Shown piece by piece: positions 1 through 8,635 of a DNA stretch of 64,000 nt. Below the pieces are notes generated by a model that was given only the letters and a program-made list of their open reading frames with translations, searched no databases and was not told the origin of the DNA. Numbering within the stretch: position 1 is the first letter of the stretch; every line of letters begins with the position of its first letter. Source of the DNA: Wocania_A spongiicola (GTDB lineage Bacteria; Bacteroidota; Bacteroidia; Flavobacteriales; Flavobacteriaceae). The stretch spans positions 434,001-498,000 of the forward strand of contig NZ_JAMFLZ010000003.1 of the NCBI RefSeq assembly GCF_023502325.1, in the 5' to 3' direction. The position numbers were made by a program, and so were the translations under genes.

Positions 1-95
1 GGTGTACCATCTTGTTTTGCCACATTACCTAGCTTGTCAAAGAGATTTTCTTTAACTCCTTTTCTTCCTAATAATTCACTTAAATTATCTGACAT
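1..95 (-). CDS. 5' end of an unidentified gene downstream of fdhD (partial)
   Basis: An ATG at position 95 on the minus strand opens a frame that stays open to the window edge, giving about 31 residues (starts MSDNLSELLGRKGV). It begins 6 bases after the fdhD stop codon, so it is probably the next gene of the same operon. The fragment is short, polar and has no signal peptide or recognisable motif. From position in the operon it could be a molybdenum- or formate-related protein, but nothing in the visible residues proves that. Confidence 0.6.
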   Translation of the reverse strand, partial: MSDNLSELLGRKGVKENLFDKLGNVAKQDGT

Positions 96-101
96 ATATT
101 T

Positions 102-926
102 TTAACTCGCTTTAGTATTAGTTTTGGTAATTTTGGTTCGTTGCGGATTTGAATAACAAGTTGCTCTTTTATCTCTGCAAAATGCAAATAATGTAATTCC
201 TAATTCTTTCGCATAATCGACAGCTAGTGATGATGGCGCTGATACTGCAGCCAAAAAAGGTACTTTAGCTTTAAAACACTTTATAACAATTTCATAAGAA
301 ATGCGCCCGCTAACAGTTATAATTTTTGCTTCTTTAAGTTTATTAGTTGTTATTAACTTACCAATAATTTTATCGACAGCATTGTGCCTTCCAATATCCT
401 CCATACTGCATAATAACTCTCCTTCTAAAGAAAAAACTGCAGCAGCATGTGTGCCACCCGATTGTTTAAAATCGTGCTGTAACACATTCATTTTTTCAAA
501 TAATTGATGAATTAATGAGATATCTATTTTATTTGCATCATCAATTGTTTTTCCAATAAACGTTAAGTCTCCTAATTCAGTTTTACCACAAATACCACAT
601 GAAGATACCGATAGTAAACTACGGCTATTAGTGTAACCATTTCCTAGTTTATCTTCAGGAATAATAACATTAACAATAGTAACTATACCATCATCGTTTT
701 CCTTTTTTAAAATAATATCAGGATGAAAATTTGGATCGCTAATAATATCTTCAGAATGCAACACCCCCCTAACCAAACTCATATCTTCACCAGGTGTTCG
801 CATTGAAACCGTAAAGGGTTTGTCGTTAATATTTATTTGCAAAGCCTCTTCTATAGTGAGTGAATCAAAAGTTTTGTTCACAGCATCTACATCAAATTTT
901 TTGCCTTCATAGTTTCGGATTGCCAT
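102..926 (-). CDS. fdhD: FdhD: sulfur carrier for molybdenum enzyme maturation
   Basis: The 274-aa product matches the FdhD family, which takes sulfur from a cysteine desulfurase and hands it to the molybdenum cofactor of formate dehydrogenases and relatives in the cytoplasm. The family's two-cysteine motif is present as CGICG (C110 and C113). Other family stretches are RTPGEDMSLVRG near residue 43, the GGTHAA segment, EDIGRHNAVDKIIG, SGRISYE and a C-terminal SAPSSLAV. The length is normal. It lies downstream of fhs, mocA, xdhC and the Mo-hydroxylase subunits on the same strand, so it probably serves a molybdoenzyme made by this operon or by the gene that starts at 95. An 88-base gap with a promoter-like box separates it from fhs, so it may also be transcribed on its own. 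Confidence 0.93.
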   Translation of the reverse strand: MAIRNYEGKKFDVDAVNKTFDSLTIEEALQININDKPFTVSMRTPGEDMSLVRGVLHSEDIISDPNFHPDIILKKENDDGIVTIVNVIIPEDKLGNGYTNSRSLLSVSSCGICGKTELGDLTFIGKTIDDANKIDISLIHQLFEKMNVLQHDFKQSGGTHAAAVFSLEGELLCSMEDIGRHNAVDKIIGKLITTNKLKEAKIITVSGRISYEIVIKCFKAKVPFLAAVSAPSSLAVDYAKELGITLFAFCRDKRATCYSNPQRTKITKTNTKAS

Positions 927-968
927 AATTATTATTCTTTAATCTTATGGTAATTATTAGTTATTACA

Positions 969-976
969 CAAATTTA
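969..976 (-). promoter_or_regulatory. Candidate Bacteroidota -7 box (TAAATTTG) for fdhD
   Basis: Read on the minus strand the bases are TAAATTTG, an exact match to the TAnnTTTG -7 consensus of Bacteroidota. It lies in the 88-base gap between fhs and fdhD and would give a leader of roughly 35 nt. I see no good TTG -33 box at the usual distance, so the promoter may be weak or spurious. Confidence 0.35.
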
Positions 977-1014
977 ATCGAAATTATTGTAAGTATCTGT
1001 TAAAGTGATAGTTA

Positions 1015-2682
1015 TTAAAACAAACCAGAAATATTTCCATTGTTATCAATATTGATATTTTCTGAAGCTGGATGTGCTGGTAGCCCAGGCATACGCATCA
1101 TATCTCCAGTTATTGGAACTAAAAACCCAGCTCCGGCTGCTATTTCAATTTCTCTTACTGTTATTGAAAAACCTTTAGGTTGTCCTAATAATTTAGGATT
1201 ATCTGATAACGATTTTTGTGTTTTAGCCACACATACTGGTAATTTTTCTAATCCTAAATTAGCAATGGTTCTTAAATTTTTTTTTGCTAAAGCAGAATAC
1301 TCAACACCATCTGCTCCGTATATTTTTGTAGCAATAGTTTCTATTTTTGTTTTCACATCAGATTCCCAATCGTACAAAGGCTTGAAGTTAGATGAGCCTT
1401 CTTCAACTATATCAATAACATGTTGTGCTAATTCTAAGGCGCCTTTACCTCCTTTAGCCCAAACTTCAGCAAGTGCCACTCTTACATTATTATTTTTTGC
1501 AAAATCCTTAATAGTTTCAATTTCTTCATCACTATCGGTTAAAAACCTATTTATTGATATAACTGGTGTAATTCCGAATTGTTTTACGTTTTCTAGATGC
1601 TTTTCAAGATTTGGCAACCCTTTTGTTAAGGCTTCAACATTTTCTTCTGTTAAATTTTTTAAATCTGCCCCTCCATGATACTTAAGTGCTCTAATCGTAG
1701 TAGTTAATACAACGGCTTTAGGCGATAAACCAGCACTTTGACATTTAATATCTAAGAATTTTTCAGCCCCTAAATCGGCTCCAAAACCAGCTTCTGTTAC
1801 CACATAATCTGATAAAGACATGCCCATACGAGTAGCAATAACCGAGTTTGTACCTTGAGCAATATTAGCAAATGGTCCTCCATGTATAATTGCAGGGTTC
1901 CCTTCTATAGTTTGAACTAAATTAGGTTTAACAGCATCTTTTAATAAAGCTGCCATAGCGCCTTCAACTTTTAAATCTTTAGCATAAATAGGTTCTCGTT
2001 TTAATGTGTAACCAATAAATATATTTCCAAGGCGCTTTTTTAAGTCTTCTAAATCGTCTGAAAGACATAATATAGCCATAATCTCTGATGCTGCTGTAAT
2101 ATCGAAACCTGTTTGTCTTGGCACTCCAGAAGTTGTACCTCCAAGGCCAATAACTATATTCCTTAACGATCTATCATTCATATCCATAACACGCTTCCAT
2201 GTCACGGTTCTTGGATCTAAACCTACTGAATTTGTTTTACTCTGGATATTATTATCGATTATAGCAGATAATAAATTGTGTGCTTTTTCTATCGCTGAAA
2301 AATCTCCAGTAAAATGTAAATTGATGTCTTCCATTGGAAGCACCTGAGAATGCCCTCCACCAGTTGCTCCTCCTTTTATTCCAAAAACTGGACCAAGTGA
2401 TGGTTCTCTAAGTACCACTGTTGTTTGTTTTCCTAATTGATTTAGCCCCTCAGATAAACCTATAGACATCGTAGTTTTTCCTTCTCCGGCTGGTGTAGGA
2501 GATACCGCAGAAACTAGAATAAGATTACATCTATCAACCTTATCTTTATCCATAAGACCATGTGGTAATTTTGCTTTGTACTTTCCGTACATTTCAATAT
2601 CATCAGCCTGTAATCCTAATTTTTCTGCGATGCTACTTATGTGCTTTAATTCAATCTTTTTGGCTATATCTAAATCGGTCAT
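1015..2682 (-). CDS. fhs: Formate-tetrahydrofolate ligase
   Basis: The enzyme joins formate to tetrahydrofolate using ATP, giving 10-formyl-THF for one-carbon metabolism in the cytoplasm. The 555-aa product has the family nucleotide-binding motif TPAGEGKTT at residues 63-71 and strongly conserved surroundings (LREPSLGPVFGIKGGA, TEAGFGADLGAEKF, GDMMRMPGLP near the C-terminus). The length is that of bacterial Fhs. Its ATG overlaps the stop region of the upstream mocA-like gene by four bases, so translation is probably coupled. Its place between mocA/xdhC and fdhD links one-carbon metabolism to the molybdenum hydroxylase operon; formate handling would explain this, but that is inference. Confidence 0.96.
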   Translation of the reverse strand: MTDLDIAKKIELKHISSIAEKLGLQADDIEMYGKYKAKLPHGLMDKDKVDRCNLILVSAVSPTPAGEGKTTMSIGLSEGLNQLGKQTTVVLREPSLGPVFGIKGGATGGGHSQVLPMEDINLHFTGDFSAIEKAHNLLSAIIDNNIQSKTNSVGLDPRTVTWKRVMDMNDRSLRNIVIGLGGTTSGVPRQTGFDITAASEIMAILCLSDDLEDLKKRLGNIFIGYTLKREPIYAKDLKVEGAMAALLKDAVKPNLVQTIEGNPAIIHGGPFANIAQGTNSVIATRMGMSLSDYVVTEAGFGADLGAEKFLDIKCQSAGLSPKAVVLTTTIRALKYHGGADLKNLTEENVEALTKGLPNLEKHLENVKQFGITPVISINRFLTDSDEEIETIKDFAKNNNVRVALAEVWAKGGKGALELAQHVIDIVEEGSSNFKPLYDWESDVKTKIETIATKIYGADGVEYSALAKKNLRTIANLGLEKLPVCVAKTQKSLSDNPKLLGQPKGFSITVREIEIAAGAGFLVPITGDMMRMPGLPAHPASENINIDNNGNISGLF

Positions 2683-3296
2683 TTTTTAAAATATGTTTTA
2701 TAAAGTTTTAAATAGTCTTTCTTAAAGTCTAAATCTACATTTTTTGCAGGAGGTATTAAAACTTTGACATGACATTTATATTTCTTTAGAAGATATTTTG
2801 CTCCTTTATCATCATTGAGCTGTATAAGTTCTTTAAAATAACTTTTACTAAAAATAACTGGAACACCATATTTGTTTTCATCATATGAAGTAGCAAGAAT
2901 TGATTGTTTTCCTTCTTGAAATTGATTAATCATAGTATTTAAAAAATCAACTTCTATAAAGGGCTGGTCAGCAAGCATAAAAAGTGTAGCGTCTGTTCTA
3001 ATAGTATCATTCATAATATGTTTCACAGCAAAAGCTATGGAACTTCCCAATCCATTTTTCCAATTTACATTATTTAAAATGGTGATTTTTGATTGCTTAA
3101 TGATTTTACTTATGAGTAGATAATTTGCACCTAAAACCACAATAACATCCTTAACGTTGAGCATTTTGGCTTTTTCAATAATGCTTCCTAATAAAGTGGA
3201 ATTACCCCATTTTAGCAACTGTTTAGGTTCATCCATTCTATTTGATGCTCCTGCTGCTAAAATTACTACGGTTATATTTGATGCTTCATTTTTCAA
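2679..3296 (-). CDS. mocA: MocA-like molybdenum cofactor cytidylyltransferase
   Basis: The 205-aa product is a MobA/MocA-type nucleotidyltransferase. The N-terminal LAAGASNRM (residues 13-21) followed by K25 is the nucleotide-binding signature, and LADQPF (108-113) carries the metal-binding aspartate. MocA proteins attach CMP to molybdopterin to make the cytosine dinucleotide cofactor used by xanthine-dehydrogenase-family enzymes, which fits the neighbouring hydroxylase genes. The only start that keeps the LAAG motif is a TTG at 3296; the next ATG is inside the motif. It lies 11 bases after xdhC and overlaps fhs by four bases. A MobA (GMP) role is less likely from the company it keeps. Confidence 0.85.
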   Translation of the reverse strand: MKNEASNITVVILAAGASNRMDEPKQLLKWGNSTLLGSIIEKAKMLNVKDVIVVLGANYLLISKIIKQSKITILNNVNWKNGLGSSIAFAVKHIMNDTIRTDATLFMLADQPFIEVDFLNTMINQFQEGKQSILATSYDENKYGVPVIFSKSYFKELIQLNDDKGAKYLLKKYKCHVKVLIPPAKNVDLDFKKDYLKLYKTYFKK

Positions 3297-3307
3297 ATGA
3301 AACTCAT

Positions 3308-4327
3308 TTAATCAATATGAATTTTTCCGTTTATTTTACTAAGTGATTTTGGATTCCTTTTTTTTGTAAAAGCCAATATTTCTGATAGGATTGAAATAGC
3401 AATTTCTTGTGGTGTTTCAGATCCAATATTAAGGCCTGCCGGACCATGAATTATATCTAAAAAATCATCCTCTACGTTTGGACAATATTCAATAAATTGT
3501 GACAGCAAATCTTCTCTCCTTTTTACAGGTCCTAATACTCCAATATAATTTGGATCAGTATTTTTTAATGCTACCAAATATCGCAAATCGTTAGCAAAAT
3601 TATGTGTCATTAAAACAATAGCTGTTTGGTTATCTATTAGTTTAGCATCAATTTGTTCTGGAGAAATAGCATAGAAGTTTTTGGCTCCAACAAAATCTGA
3701 AATTGATTTAGCTTCTGATACTCCAGAAATAACTGTAATCTCCCAACCAGTTAAAGCTCCATATTTGCATAACTGGACAGCATCATGCTCTGCACCTATT
3801 ATTATTAATTTAAAACATGGAGGCATATTTTGTTTAAAAACGGAAAGTGTGTGTTCTTTGGTTTTTACAATATTTTTTGAAATTGAAAATAAGTTATTAT
3901 TGATTTTTACTTGAGTCCCTATTCCAAAAATGACTCCTTCTTTTTTTTCAAAATAAGATTGAATCACGAAATTATTTCTATTTTCTAAACATTTATTAAA
4001 AGCATTTGTAAAAGATTCATTAGGGCGAAAGGGTTCAATTAAAATATACAAAACACCTTCGCAGCCTAAACGATATCTACCATCGTAAGTCATTATTTTT
4101 GCCTCATCTGTTTTAAAAACTGTCTCAGATTGTAGCAAAATTTCTTTTTCTACACAACCACCGCTCACCGCACCAATCATCTTCCCATTTTCAAGAATAA
4201 GCATTCTTACTCCAGGTCTTCTATAGGAAGAACCATCTAGAGCAACAACAGATGCTAAAACAGATTTTATTCCTTGTGATTTTGCTATTAAAGCTTCTTC
4301 TACTATATTTTTAAATTCGTGTGTCAT
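3308..4327 (-). CDS. xdhC: XdhC/CoxI-family molybdoenzyme maturation factor
   Basis: The 339-aa product has both halves of the XdhC family: an N-terminal part with SGGCVE (residues 55-60, cysteine conserved in the family) and a C-terminal Rossmann-like part with the GAEHDAVQLC segment, LMTHNFANDLRYL, YIGVLGPVKRRE and a terminal HGPAGLNIGSETPQEIA. XdhC proteins bind molybdenum cofactor and protect or sulfurate it before insertion into xanthine-dehydrogenase-type enzymes. The gene sits 8 bases after the large hydroxylase subunit gene and 11 before mocA, a classic arrangement for dedicated maturation. Confidence 0.92.
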   Translation of the reverse strand: MTHEFKNIVEEALIAKSQGIKSVLASVVALDGSSYRRPGVRMLILENGKMIGAVSGGCVEKEILLQSETVFKTDEAKIMTYDGRYRLGCEGVLYILIEPFRPNESFTNAFNKCLENRNNFVIQSYFEKKEGVIFGIGTQVKINNNLFSISKNIVKTKEHTLSVFKQNMPPCFKLIIIGAEHDAVQLCKYGALTGWEITVISGVSEAKSISDFVGAKNFYAISPEQIDAKLIDNQTAIVLMTHNFANDLRYLVALKNTDPNYIGVLGPVKRREDLLSQFIEYCPNVEDDFLDIIHGPAGLNIGSETPQEIAISILSEILAFTKKRNPKSLSKINGKIHID

Positions 4328-4335
4328 GAAAGTTT

Positions 4336-6555
4336 CTAGCCAATAATCTTTTCTTCAACATTGATATTATTCATATATGGCTGCTTAGTGAGTCTTTTAC
4401 CTGTAGCGGCATAAATGGCGTTAGCTACTGCTGCTCCAACTGGAGGTAATGTAGGTTCTCCAAGACCAGTAGGGCTTTCATTGCTTTCGACAAAGTGCAC
4501 ATCGACTTCTGGAGTTTGTCCCATACGAATCAATTGATAACTATCAAAATTATCAGATTGAGGAACCCCTTTATTAAATGTTAGTTCACTATACATAGCA
4601 TGTCCAATTCCGTCAATAACACCTCCTTTTATTTGATTTAACGCTCCTAAAGGGTTTACAACAATTCCGCAGTCTACTGCACAGGTTACTTTTTTTACAA
4701 TTGGCACTCCTTTGTCCATAATAATATCAGCAACCTCGGCTACATGTGTATTATGACAATAATACACAGAAAAGCCTTGATAAACCCCTTCTTTTGTATT
4801 ACCCCAATTAGATTTATCTACCACCAATTTAATTACACCTTCTAATCGTTCTGGATTATATTGAATGCGTTCATCACTGGTTCCTTTTACTTTCTGTAAT
4901 AAATCAAGATGTAATTGAATACGATCTACCCCCATAACTCCTGCTAATTCATCAAAAAAGCTTTGTTCAGCACTAGCCAAAAAATTAGTATATGGTGCTC
5001 TCCATGCTCCAGTAGTAATATTACTTTTATAGTTAACTACATCTACTTGATAGTTTTCAACTGCTCCTGCTGGAAAAAAATTAGGAATTAGACCATACAT
5101 ATTACTATTAATTGCTGCTTCTTTTAAATGATAGCCTGTTAACTTTCCATCTTTTATTGATGCAGCAATTTTATATTTAATGGCTGGACGATAAACCCCA
5201 GTACCCATATCATCCTCACGAGTAGAAATCATTTTTACTGGTTTACGAATGGCATTAGAAATTTCGGCTGCTTCATAAGCAAAATCGCCGTAAAGTCGTC
5301 GTCCAAAACCGCCACCCATTCTTGTCATTTCTACGTGAACATCATCTATATTTCTACCCAATAAATCTGACACAACAGTTGCCGCTGCTGCTGGAGTTTG
5401 AACTGGCCCTACCAAATGCACTTTTTCATCAGTGACATTTGCGAAAAAATTCATAGGTTCCATACAATTATGTGGCAAAAACGGAGATTCATAAGTACGC
5501 TCCAAAACTTTATCAGCTTCAGCAAATGCTTTTTTAACATTTCCATCAGATCGCATTGTATTAAAGGTTTTCCCTTCTAACAACTCAATTAATGATTTAT
5601 CATGAAACTCAGTACTTTCCAAATTAGACTCTGTATTCCATACCGCTTTAATTGCTTTTTTTCCTTTTATGGCAGACCAAGTAGAATTTGCTATTACAAC
5701 TACCTTATCATTACTGTTTAGTCTTACTGACCAATTATTTTTTCCATCTTCAAAGTATTTCCTTACTTTATCTCCAATTGTAATAACATCTATTACACCA
5801 GGCATAGCTTTAGTAGCGGTTGCATCGAAAGATTCTAGCTTCAGACCGAAAGCGGGAGCTCTTAAAACTGAGGCATATACCATACCTTCTTCTTTATAAT
5901 CTAAACCAAAAAGAGGTTTACCTGTTGTAATTTTATCAATATCAACATTACTAATACTTTTCCCTATTATTGTAAAATTCTTTGGATCTTTTAACTTAAC
6001 ATCTTCTGGAACTTCTAATACTGCGGCTTCTTTAACCACGTCCCCATAACTTAACATTTCACCTTTAGCATTTGTAATATTACCCAATTTAGCTGTACAT
6101 TCTGAAGCATCAACACCCCATTTAGCCGCCGCAGCATTTATTAACATTTGCTTTGCTGTTGCTCCTGTTTGCCTTAATGGCTCCCATCCAAATCTAATAG
6201 ATTGACTTCCTCCAGCAACTTGACGCTGATAATTTTTAGTGTCTAAAACTCCTTGTTGAACATATACATCGTCCCATGGTACATCCAACTCTTCGGCAAT
6301 AATCATAGGCATTGAAGTTTTTACGCCTTGTCCAATTTCTGGGTTTGGTGAAAATATAGTGACTTTACCTTCGTCTGATATTTTTATAAATGCGTTAAAA
6401 TCGTTAAAATTTAGTTTACTAATGTCCATTGGTGGTACTACATCTTGCTTACAAGCGTTAAATAAGTTAAACCCTATTAACATCCCACCACTTGCAAGTG
6501 TAGATGTTTTTAAGAAAGATCTTCTGCTAAATGTAATTTGTTTTGAAGTTTTCAT
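4336..6555 (-). CDS. Xanthine dehydrogenase-family hydroxylase, molybdopterin-binding subunit (IorB-like), Tat-exported
   Basis: The 739-aa product is the large subunit of a two-subunit molybdenum hydroxylase of the isoquinoline 1-oxidoreductase / aldehyde dehydrogenase type. Residues 10-16 (SRRSFLK) plus a hydrophobic stretch form a twin-arginine signal, and a cysteine at 35 could be a lipid-attachment site. GGGFGRR lies in the middle of the protein and GLGEPTLPPVGAAVANAI is near the C-terminus; the Glu in GLGE (about residue 700) is the expected catalytic base. There is no FAD subunit gene, as in IorAB-type enzymes that pass electrons to cytochromes. The 2Fe-2S subunit gene is directly upstream. 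The substrate (aldehyde or N-heterocycle) cannot be told from sequence. Confidence 0.92.
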   Translation of the reverse strand: MKTSKQITFSRRSFLKTSTLASGGMLIGFNLFNACKQDVVPPMDISKLNFNDFNAFIKISDEGKVTIFSPNPEIGQGVKTSMPMIIAEELDVPWDDVYVQQGVLDTKNYQRQVAGGSQSIRFGWEPLRQTGATAKQMLINAAAAKWGVDASECTAKLGNITNAKGEMLSYGDVVKEAAVLEVPEDVKLKDPKNFTIIGKSISNVDIDKITTGKPLFGLDYKEEGMVYASVLRAPAFGLKLESFDATATKAMPGVIDVITIGDKVRKYFEDGKNNWSVRLNSNDKVVVIANSTWSAIKGKKAIKAVWNTESNLESTEFHDKSLIELLEGKTFNTMRSDGNVKKAFAEADKVLERTYESPFLPHNCMEPMNFFANVTDEKVHLVGPVQTPAAAATVVSDLLGRNIDDVHVEMTRMGGGFGRRLYGDFAYEAAEISNAIRKPVKMISTREDDMGTGVYRPAIKYKIAASIKDGKLTGYHLKEAAINSNMYGLIPNFFPAGAVENYQVDVVNYKSNITTGAWRAPYTNFLASAEQSFFDELAGVMGVDRIQLHLDLLQKVKGTSDERIQYNPERLEGVIKLVVDKSNWGNTKEGVYQGFSVYYCHNTHVAEVADIIMDKGVPIVKKVTCAVDCGIVVNPLGALNQIKGGVIDGIGHAMYSELTFNKGVPQSDNFDSYQLIRMGQTPEVDVHFVESNESPTGLGEPTLPPVGAAVANAIYAATGKRLTKQPYMNNINVEEKIIG

Positions 6556-6575
6556 TTTATGATTGATATTTAGGT

Positions 6576-7037
6576 TTAACTTAGTTTCTCTGATGCAACC
6601 TTAACAGCTTTTTCAATGCTATTGTACGAAGCACATCTGCAAATATTACCATGCATAGCATTTCGTATTTCAGAGCTGCTAGGGCTAGGGTTTCTTTTTA
6701 AAAATGCTGAAGCTGTCATTATTTGCCCTGATTGGCAATAACCACATTGCGGAACATCAATATCTTTCCAAGCTTCTTGAACTGGATGATTACCATTTTC
6801 AGAAAGCCCTTCAATAGTCGTAATATTCAGACCTTCGGCTTGCGATATTTGAAGTAAACAACTTCGGGTAGCTACACCATCTACATGCACTGTACAAGCG
6901 CCACATTGACCAATACCACAGCCGTACTTTGTGCCCACTAAATTTATCTGGTCTCTTAACACCCAAAGTAAAGGCGTATCCATATCTGCCTCAACAGCAT
7001 GGGTTTCGTTATTAATTTTTAAATTGAATGTTGGCAT
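6576..7037 (-). CDS. 2Fe-2S subunit of the molybdenum hydroxylase (IorA-like)
   Basis: The 153-aa product has the two iron-sulfur domains of the small subunit of xanthine-dehydrogenase-family enzymes. The plant-ferredoxin-like cluster is bound by C40, C45, C48 and C60 (GCGIGQCGACTVH core), and the second by C98, C101, C133 and C135 (PQCGYCQSG and ICRC). All eight cysteines are present and the length is typical. It has no signal peptide of its own; such subunits are usually carried out by the Tat signal of the partner. It is the first gene of the minus-strand operon that runs to fdhD, and its upstream gap is shared with the divergent transporter gene. Confidence 0.94.
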   Translation of the reverse strand: MPTFNLKINNETHAVEADMDTPLLWVLRDQINLVGTKYGCGIGQCGACTVHVDGVATRSCLLQISQAEGLNITTIEGLSENGNHPVQEAWKDIDVPQCGYCQSGQIMTASAFLKRNPSPSSSEIRNAMHGNICRCASYNSIEKAVKVASEKLS

Positions 7038-7165
7038 AATTATTTATTTAAGTAAAAGAATTTTAGAATTCTCTTAAAAAGTACAAAAAAATAAAAGCTA
7101 TTTTTACGGATAGTTATTTTTTTAACATGGTTTTAATAAAGTTAAATGTATTTTAAAATTAAAAG

Positions 7166-8635
7166 ATGATAAATACAAAACGCATAGGACTGTTTCTGGG
7201 TCCTATTTTTTATATATTAATTCGACTCTTTTTTGCTCCAGATGGATTATCAGATGAAGCCAATGGTGTTTTAGCTTCTACTGCTTGGATCGCTATTTGG
7301 TGGATTACTGAAGCAATTCCAATTGCAGCAACTGCTTTACTACCTATTGTATTATTTCCACTTTCTGGAAGTTTAGATATTACATCAACTACGACCTCAT
7401 TCGGACATAAATATGTGTTTCTATATCTTGGTGGGTTTATTATTGCTATTGCTATTGAAAAATGGAATTTGCATAAAAGAATTGCTTTAAACATCATTAA
7501 TCTTATTGGTTCAAACATTAAAAAAATTATCCTTGGTTTTATGATAGCTACTGCATTTTTGTCAATGTGGATATCCAATACTGCCACTTCAGTTATGATG
7601 TTACCCATTGGAATTGCTATTATTAAACAATTAAAAGATAATCCTGAAACTGCTGAAGATGAAAACTTAATTTTTGGAAAGGCTTTAATGCTTGCTATTG
7701 CATATAGTGCATCAATTGGTGGTTTAGCAACCATTATTGGCACACCACCAAACTTAGTTTTAGCTGGTGTTGTTTCTGAAATTTATAGTTATGAAATAAC
7801 TTTTTTGCAATGGTTTATATTTGGGTTTCCAATTTCAATTATTTTGCTAATAATATGTTGGAAATATTTGACTTCATTCGCGTTTTCATTTAAACAACAA
7901 GAGTTCCCTGGAGGGAAACAGGAAATTAAGCGCTTACTAGCTTCACTTGGAAACATGTCCTACGAAGAAAAATTAGTATCTATTATTTTTGCATTAACAG
8001 CTTTTTGTTGGATTACACGATCTTTTTTACTACAAAAAATATTTCCTCAAATAGACGATACTATCATTGCCATATTATTTGCTTTAATACTTTTTTTAAT
8101 TCCGTCTAAATCAAAACATAAAAAATTAATTTCTTGGAAGGACACGCAAAATTTACCTTGGGGTATCATTCTATTATTTGGCGGAGGCATGGCACTAGCT
8201 AAGGGTTTTGAAACCACGGGATTAGCTTTGTGGATTGGTAATCAAATGACATCATTTGCTGGTTTAAATACTTTCTTTTTAGTTTTACTTATTATTACTG
8301 CTGTAAATTTTTTAACCGAAATTACGTCAAACCTTGCCACAACTGCAATGCTTCTGCCCGTATTAGCCCCAATGGCTTTAAGCATAGACATACACCCATT
8401 TATACTAATGGTTAGCGCAACAGTTGCTGCATCGTGTGCTTATATGTTGCCTGTTGCAACGCCACCAAATGCAGTAGTTTTTGGGTCTGGTTACTTGAAA
8501 ATTCCAGATATGGTAAATAAAGGCTTCTTTATGAATATAATTTCAATTATAATCTTAACTCTTTTTGTATACTTTTTACTCCCAGAATTATGGAGCATTG
8601 TAATTGAAGGTTTTCCTGAACAACTTAGAAATTAA
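7166..8635 (+). CDS. DASS/SLC13-family sodium:anion (dicarboxylate) symporter
   Basis: The 489-aa product is a polytopic inner-membrane protein with about a dozen hydrophobic segments. Two repeat-related motifs typical of the divalent anion:sodium symporters are visible: SNTATSVMMLP in the first half and TSNLATTAMLLPVLAP in the second, each an SNT/TSN-type hairpin that binds sodium and substrate carboxylate. The first residues, including GLSDEANGVLASTAWIAIWW, also fit the family. It is transcribed away from the hydroxylase operon across a 128-base gap. Its stop codon overlaps that of the convergent YheT gene within TTAA. Likely substrates are dicarboxylates; sulfate cannot be excluded. Confidence 0.88.
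   Translation: MINTKRIGLFLGPIFYILIRLFFAPDGLSDEANGVLASTAWIAIWWITEAIPIAATALLPIVLFPLSGSLDITSTTTSFGHKYVFLYLGGFIIAIAIEKWNLHKRIALNIINLIGSNIKKIILGFMIATAFLSMWISNTATSVMMLPIGIAIIKQLKDNPETAEDENLIFGKALMLAIAYSASIGGLATIIGTPPNLVLAGVVSEIYSYEITFLQWFIFGFPISIILLIICWKYLTSFAFSFKQQEFPGGKQEIKRLLASLGNMSYEEKLVSIIFALTAFCWITRSFLLQKIFPQIDDTIIAILFALILFLIPSKSKHKKLISWKDTQNLPWGIILLFGGGMALAKGFETTGLALWIGNQMTSFAGLNTFFLVLLIITAVNFLTEITSNLATTAMLLPVLAPMALSIDIHPFILMVSATVAASCAYMLPVATPPNAVVFGSGYLKIPDMVNKGFFMNIISIIILTLFVYFLLPELWSIVIEGFPEQLRN

Noticed and set aside
152..154. Bleomycin or beta-lactam resistance from the C1 peptidase and class-C-like hydrolase
   Set aside because: Both families are mostly housekeeping peptidases or esterases in this group; sequence alone does not support a resistance role.
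1040..1678. 212-codon open frame on the plus strand inside fhs
   Set aside because: It is exactly antisense to fhs, whose protein is clearly conserved. The antisense product is low in sense and has no motif; it is a by-product of codon bias.
7210..7743. 177-codon minus-strand frame within the DASS transporter gene
   Set aside because: Antisense to a conserved transporter with intact SNTATS motif; no start context or homology signs.
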